DNA of 41,614 nt from an uncultured Lachnospiraceae bacterium (lineage in GTDB: Bacteria > Bacillota > Clostridia > Lachnospirales > Lachnospiraceae). The notes below the pieces were generated by a model, which worked only from the letters and a program-made list of their open reading frames with translations, was not told the DNA's origin and searched no databases. Of the stretch, positions 38,945 to 41,614 are shown piece after piece. The stretch covers positions 1 through 41,614 of the forward strand of contig CANRPU010000021.1 of NCBI GenBank assembly GCA_947632555.1, given 5' to 3'. How positions within the stretch are numbered: position 1 is the first letter of the stretch; each line of letters opens with the position of its first letter. A program made the position numbers and the translations under genes.

Positions 38945-40237
38945 ATGAAATATTCTATTTCAAGGATCCTGCACAATCTGTTCCATAACAGGCTGCTGTA
39001 TCTGTTTGTACTCGCTAGTTTTGCCATAGGCTCCGGTCTGTTTATTATCTGCATGAATTTCAGGAGCACAGGAGAGCGGCTTTTGGAGGAAGCCAAAATA
39101 GAGAGCTCGCAGGGTCTGATCAAGATCCAGTGGTATTTTAACGGAGAATTTGACGTGATGACCAATCCGGAGGAAGCGGAAAAGGAGCGGAACGAGTATC
39201 CGATCCCCTATGACGCTTATCTGAAGCTGGTTTCCAATCCGCAATATACGGAAGATCTGGATATACTCTACGCCCTGAATAGCGGGGTTACTATCTGGGA
39301 ATCGGAAAACCTGTTGGATTTTGATCTTTATTTTATGAATGACCAGCTGTTTGCGCATCTCTATGACACAGACAGACAGGAGGGGAAGGCCTATCTTGGA
39401 GAAGCCGCTTATGAAGCCCTGCTGTATGTGGGAGAAGGTATAAAAAACGGGAAGGAGTTCAAGCCGTGGAATGACGTGATGTTGTACATTGATGGGGACA
39501 GACTGATCATACAGGATAAAAGTTATCCTTATGAGGTCATTATGCCAAAAGACCCGGACGTAGTAGTGCTGCCTGTAGTAGCGGCCTTTTTGACGGAAGA
39601 GGAGCTATCCGGGGAGCTTATGGACAATTATCGTATGGACGATGCGGTTGTTCTGCCTGTAGAGGATGTTTTTAAACCGGCTGGTTTTCCGCTTCTGATG
39701 AATAATCTGTTCCTCCGTTACCGGAATGCCAACTGGAGCGAGGATACGGCCGCGCAGGTGGTAAAAGAGCTGAACAAGATCAACCCTAAAAGCAGTTTCA
39801 CTATAGAAAACCGGTATCTGGAATTAAAAGGGGATATGGAAGATTACAGTTACGACATGGACCGATGGATGCTGATCGCCATCAGTATCCTGTTCCTTTC
39901 GGGAGTGGGCTGTATCGGTACCATGTATCTGACACTGGAAAAAAGACGGCACTTTATGGCGGTGTCCGTGGCCTGCGGCTCTACTTTAAAAAGGATCGCG
40001 GCGGAAACCACGGCAGAGCTTTTTCTGGTGCTGGCGGCTGGCGGCCTGACAGGGATCCTGCTGCTGCCCCTGCTGCGGAAGCTGATAATCTACTGGGACT
40101 GGGAGAAACTGTATGTCAGCGCGGGAGGGATCGGCATTGTAGCGGCCGCGGCCGTGGCGTTCAGCCTCATCTCCACTTTTTTAGGACTTCACGCGGCGAG
40201 GCTTAAGGACGTAGCGGCGGTACTGAAAGAAGAATAA
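38945..40237 (+). CDS. FtsX/MacB-type ABC permease, second subunit
   Basis: This 430-residue protein has a membrane helix at about 18-38 (LLYLFVLASFAIGSGLFIIC), an extracytoplasmic region of about 260 residues (Tyr- and Asp-rich), and three helices at the C terminus (about 315-335, 360-385, 395-420). KRRHFMAVSVACGSTLKRIAAE is the FtsX-type loop. The ATG at 38945 follows GGGGGAG; the in-frame ATG at 38906 would start in front of a strong hairpin and is less likely. It completes the transporter with the genes at 37068 and 38209. The stop is 70 bases before a small secreted peptide gene. Confidence 0.9.
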   Translation: MKYSISRILHNLFHNRLLYLFVLASFAIGSGLFIICMNFRSTGERLLEEAKIESSQGLIKIQWYFNGEFDVMTNPEEAEKERNEYPIPYDAYLKLVSNPQYTEDLDILYALNSGVTIWESENLLDFDLYFMNDQLFAHLYDTDRQEGKAYLGEAAYEALLYVGEGIKNGKEFKPWNDVMLYIDGDRLIIQDKSYPYEVIMPKDPDVVVLPVVAAFLTEEELSGELMDNYRMDDAVVLPVEDVFKPAGFPLLMNNLFLRYRNANWSEDTAAQVVKELNKINPKSSFTIENRYLELKGDMEDYSYDMDRWMLIAISILFLSGVGCIGTMYLTLEKRRHFMAVSVACGSTLKRIAAETTAELFLVLAAGGLTGILLLPLLRKLIIYWDWEKLYVSAGGIGIVAAAAVAFSLISTFLGLHAARLKDVAAVLKEE

Positions 40238-40307
40238 AGAAGATATCAATGGAATCCGCGGATGATAGGAGCGGCAATAATATACAAAGAAATCAAAGGA
40301 GGACGGC

Positions 40308-40430
40308 ATGAAGAAAAATTTATTTGTACTGGGACTGGCAGTTGCGCTGACATTGGTATGGAGCGCGCCAATTCAGACTGAGGCAGCGTGTGGAGGCTGG
40401 GAGGTGTATGAGGCCCACACATATTGCTAA
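40308..40430 (+). CDS. 40-residue secreted peptide at the end of the ABC operon
   Basis: A very strong ribosome site (AAAGGAGGACGGC) precedes ATG at 40308. The frame codes MKKNLFVLGLAVALTLVWSA, then PIQTEA and a mature part ACGGWEVYEAHTYC. The first 26 residues are a classical Sec signal peptide (Lys-Lys, hydrophobic core, A-x-A-like cleavage at TEA/AC). The mature 13-14 residues contain two Cys that could form a loop. It is in line with the ABC genes and is followed by a perfect terminator. It could be a secreted signal, a bacteriocin-like peptide, or a substrate or ligand of the transporter. I do not recognise a family. Confidence 0.75.
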   Translation: MKKNLFVLGLAVALTLVWSAPIQTEAACGGWEVYEAHTYC

Positions 40431-40501
40431 GATTAATATTCAGATACTTATAAAGAATAGTATCGAAAGCAGGATTCCATTGTATATATGTATTGCAGAC
40501 G

Positions 40502-40530
40502 GGCGAAGTCATTTTTTGACTTCGCCTTTT
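40502..40530 (+). terminator. Terminator of the FtsX-type ABC operon
   Basis: GGCGAAGTCA (40502-40511), loop TTTTT, TGACTTCGCC (40517-40526), then TTTT. A perfect 10-base-pair stem. Confidence 0.93.
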
Positions 40531-40610
40531 GCTAAGTCATGTCCAAAGGGTCAAGGTCTGTCGCAATTTAATTTTTTAAGATTTCAGAAGTTGTCACTTT
40601 TCTGTCAAAA

Positions 40611-40644
40611 GTTAAAGACTTGTTAAGAATTTCTATGCTATGAT
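40611..40644 (+). promoter_or_regulatory. Promoter with direct repeats upstream of the last permease gene
   Basis: GTTAA at 40611-40615 and again at 40622-40626 are 11 bases apart (one helical turn), followed by TGC-TATGAT (40636-40644) as an extended -10 without a usable -35. This looks like a promoter that needs an activator, for example an OmpR-type regulator. Confidence 0.5.
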
Positions 40645-40688
40645 TCAGAACATGGAGAAAATAAAACGAGGGAAAAGAGGGATACACT

Positions 40689-41614
40689 ATGTTCTGGAGG
40701 ATATTGAAAAAAGACCTGAAACGCAAAAAGACCATGAACATCATTCTGCTGCTGTTTGTCATTTTGTGTTCCATGTTTGCGGCGGCAGCGGTGAACAATA
40801 TCGTAGCCGTGACCGGCGGTATTGAGTATTATTTCAATGCGGCGGATGTTCCCGATGTCACCGTGCTGATGATGTTCAGCGGGGAAAACGATCTTGAGGA
40901 AAAGATTGGGGAGCTTACTTCCGTGAAGGAGATCAGGACCGAGCATTGGCTGTGTGTAGCCAGCTCAAAGTATTTTAAGTATAACGGAAAGAAACTTGAT
41001 AATTTCACGAATGCCGCCTGGTTGATCTCCGATAATGAAATGGCTGTCAACTATTTTGATGAGAACAATAACATCATCGAAAGCGTAGACAAGGGCTGTT
41101 TTTATGCCAATGCTCCTTTTTTACAGGACATTGATATAAAAGAGGGAGATGAAGTGGAACTTACTGTCGGCAACAGTCATCTTGCGCTTAAGTTTATGGG
41201 GCGGTTCAAAGGCGCGCTGTTTGGTTCGGGAAACGCGACCTCCCCATATCTTATCATAAACTCTGCCGACTATGACTATCTTGACAAGGACGAAGCCACT
41301 CATATCATGAATGGCTGGCAGTTTTATGTAACTACATCGGATGTGGATGAAATAAGGGAACTTGCAAAGGACTATAGCGGTGTATATATTTACACACGGG
41401 AAGAAAATAAGAGTATTTATCTATATGATATGCTTTCTGCGTATATTTTAATGATAATCAGCATCGTGCTGATGTTCACAGCCTTTGTGGTGCTGCGTTT
41501 CACGATTGGATTTACGATCAGCGAGGAATTTCGCGAGATTGGTGTAATGAAGGCGGTGGGTATCGGGGGCGGCAGTATAAGAAGCCTATATATCGTCAAG
41601 TATCTTGCCATTAC
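40689..41614 (+). CDS. FtsX-like ABC permease (3' end outside window)
   Basis: The frame is open from ATG 40689 (MFWRILKKDLKRKKTMNIIL) to the window end, giving 308 residues so far. A membrane helix lies at about 18-40 (NIILLLFVILCSMFAAAAV), then a MacB-like extracytoplasmic region of about 210 residues, then a second helix at about 255-277 (LSAYILMIISIVLMFTAFVVLRF) and the FtsX-type loop SEEFREIGVMKAVGIGGGSI. Further helices should follow beyond the window. It has its own promoter and lower G+C than the previous operon, so it is probably the start of another ABC unit. The start codon has only a weak ribosome site (AGAGGGATACACT). Confidence 0.85.
   Translation, partial: MFWRILKKDLKRKKTMNIILLLFVILCSMFAAAAVNNIVAVTGGIEYYFNAADVPDVTVLMMFSGENDLEEKIGELTSVKEIRTEHWLCVASSKYFKYNGKKLDNFTNAAWLISDNEMAVNYFDENNNIIESVDKGCFYANAPFLQDIDIKEGDEVELTVGNSHLALKFMGRFKGALFGSGNATSPYLIINSADYDYLDKDEATHIMNGWQFYVTTSDVDEIRELAKDYSGVYIYTREENKSIYLYDMLSAYILMIISIVLMFTAFVVLRFTIGFTISEEFREIGVMKAVGIGGGSIRSLYIVKYLAI

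Noticed and set aside
1..41614. tRNA, rRNA, CRISPR arrays or prophage genes
   Set aside because: No cloverleaf-like sequences, rRNA segments, regularly spaced repeats or phage structural genes were seen on reading.

Overview
The window looks like a chromosomal segment of a butyrate-forming anaerobe of the class Clostridia, most likely a gut Lachnospiraceae. This is inferred from gene content and is not a species call. Supporting signs are strong purine-rich AGGAGG ribosome sites, TTGACA/TATAAT promoters with 17-base spacing and extended -10 TGn, a DUF4317 gene, a BlaI/BlaR1 pair, a DUF2975 plus small HTH pair, a long-form HPF, and the thl-crt-hbd-bcd-etfB-etfA order of the clostridial butyryl-CoA operon. 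No rRNA, tRNA, CRISPR array or prophage was seen.

Layout. 1-543: 3' end of a DUF2798 membrane protein. 604-2303: an IS30-type insertion sequence with a minus-strand transposase. 2331-4525: cysK with its own promoter and terminator, then two hypothetical exported or membrane-anchored proteins. 4568-7053: BlaI repressor and M56 sensor behind two palindromic operators. 7082-8575: folA (dihydrofolate reductase) and argC in one transcript. 8616-11349 (minus): an OmpR-type response regulator and a multi-pass histidine kinase. 11483-13715: DUF4317 gene, then DUF2975 membrane protein plus HTH regulator. 13735-15348: a CorC/HlyC-type membrane protein preceded by a leader with an arginine-rich mini-ORF and a terminator hairpin. 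15345-16061 (minus): a short-chain dehydrogenase. 16215-19514: thioredoxin-reductase-like enzyme, SH3/NlpC-P60 wall hydrolase, and the ribosome hibernation factor, whose upstream region carries a cluster of DnaA boxes. 19677-20837: M23 metallopeptidase. 20791-25046 (minus): sugar transferase, two GT2 glycosyltransferases and rarA in an overlapping operon. 25294-26286: a C39-like cysteine peptidase. 26328-32482: the butyryl-CoA operon. 32607-36811: an ABC-2 type transporter with an extracytoplasmic partner and one apparently shortened permease. 36862-40430: a MacB/FtsX-type ABC transporter operon that starts with a translationally coupled mini-ORF and ends with a 40-residue secreted peptide. 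40611-41614: a further FtsX-like permease, cut by the window end.

How the parts work together. The central operon encodes every step from two acetyl-CoA to butyryl-CoA, with EtfAB as electron partner of the acyl-CoA dehydrogenase. The final butyrate-releasing enzyme is not in the window. Much of the rest concerns the cell envelope: wall hydrolases, polysaccharide assembly, a BlaR-type sensor, a two-component system, and two ABC systems.

The most interesting unexplained items are the leader upstream of the CorC-like gene (13735-13974), the DnaA-box cluster (18700-18834), and the small peptides bracketing the FtsX-type ABC operon (36967-37071 and 40308-40430).
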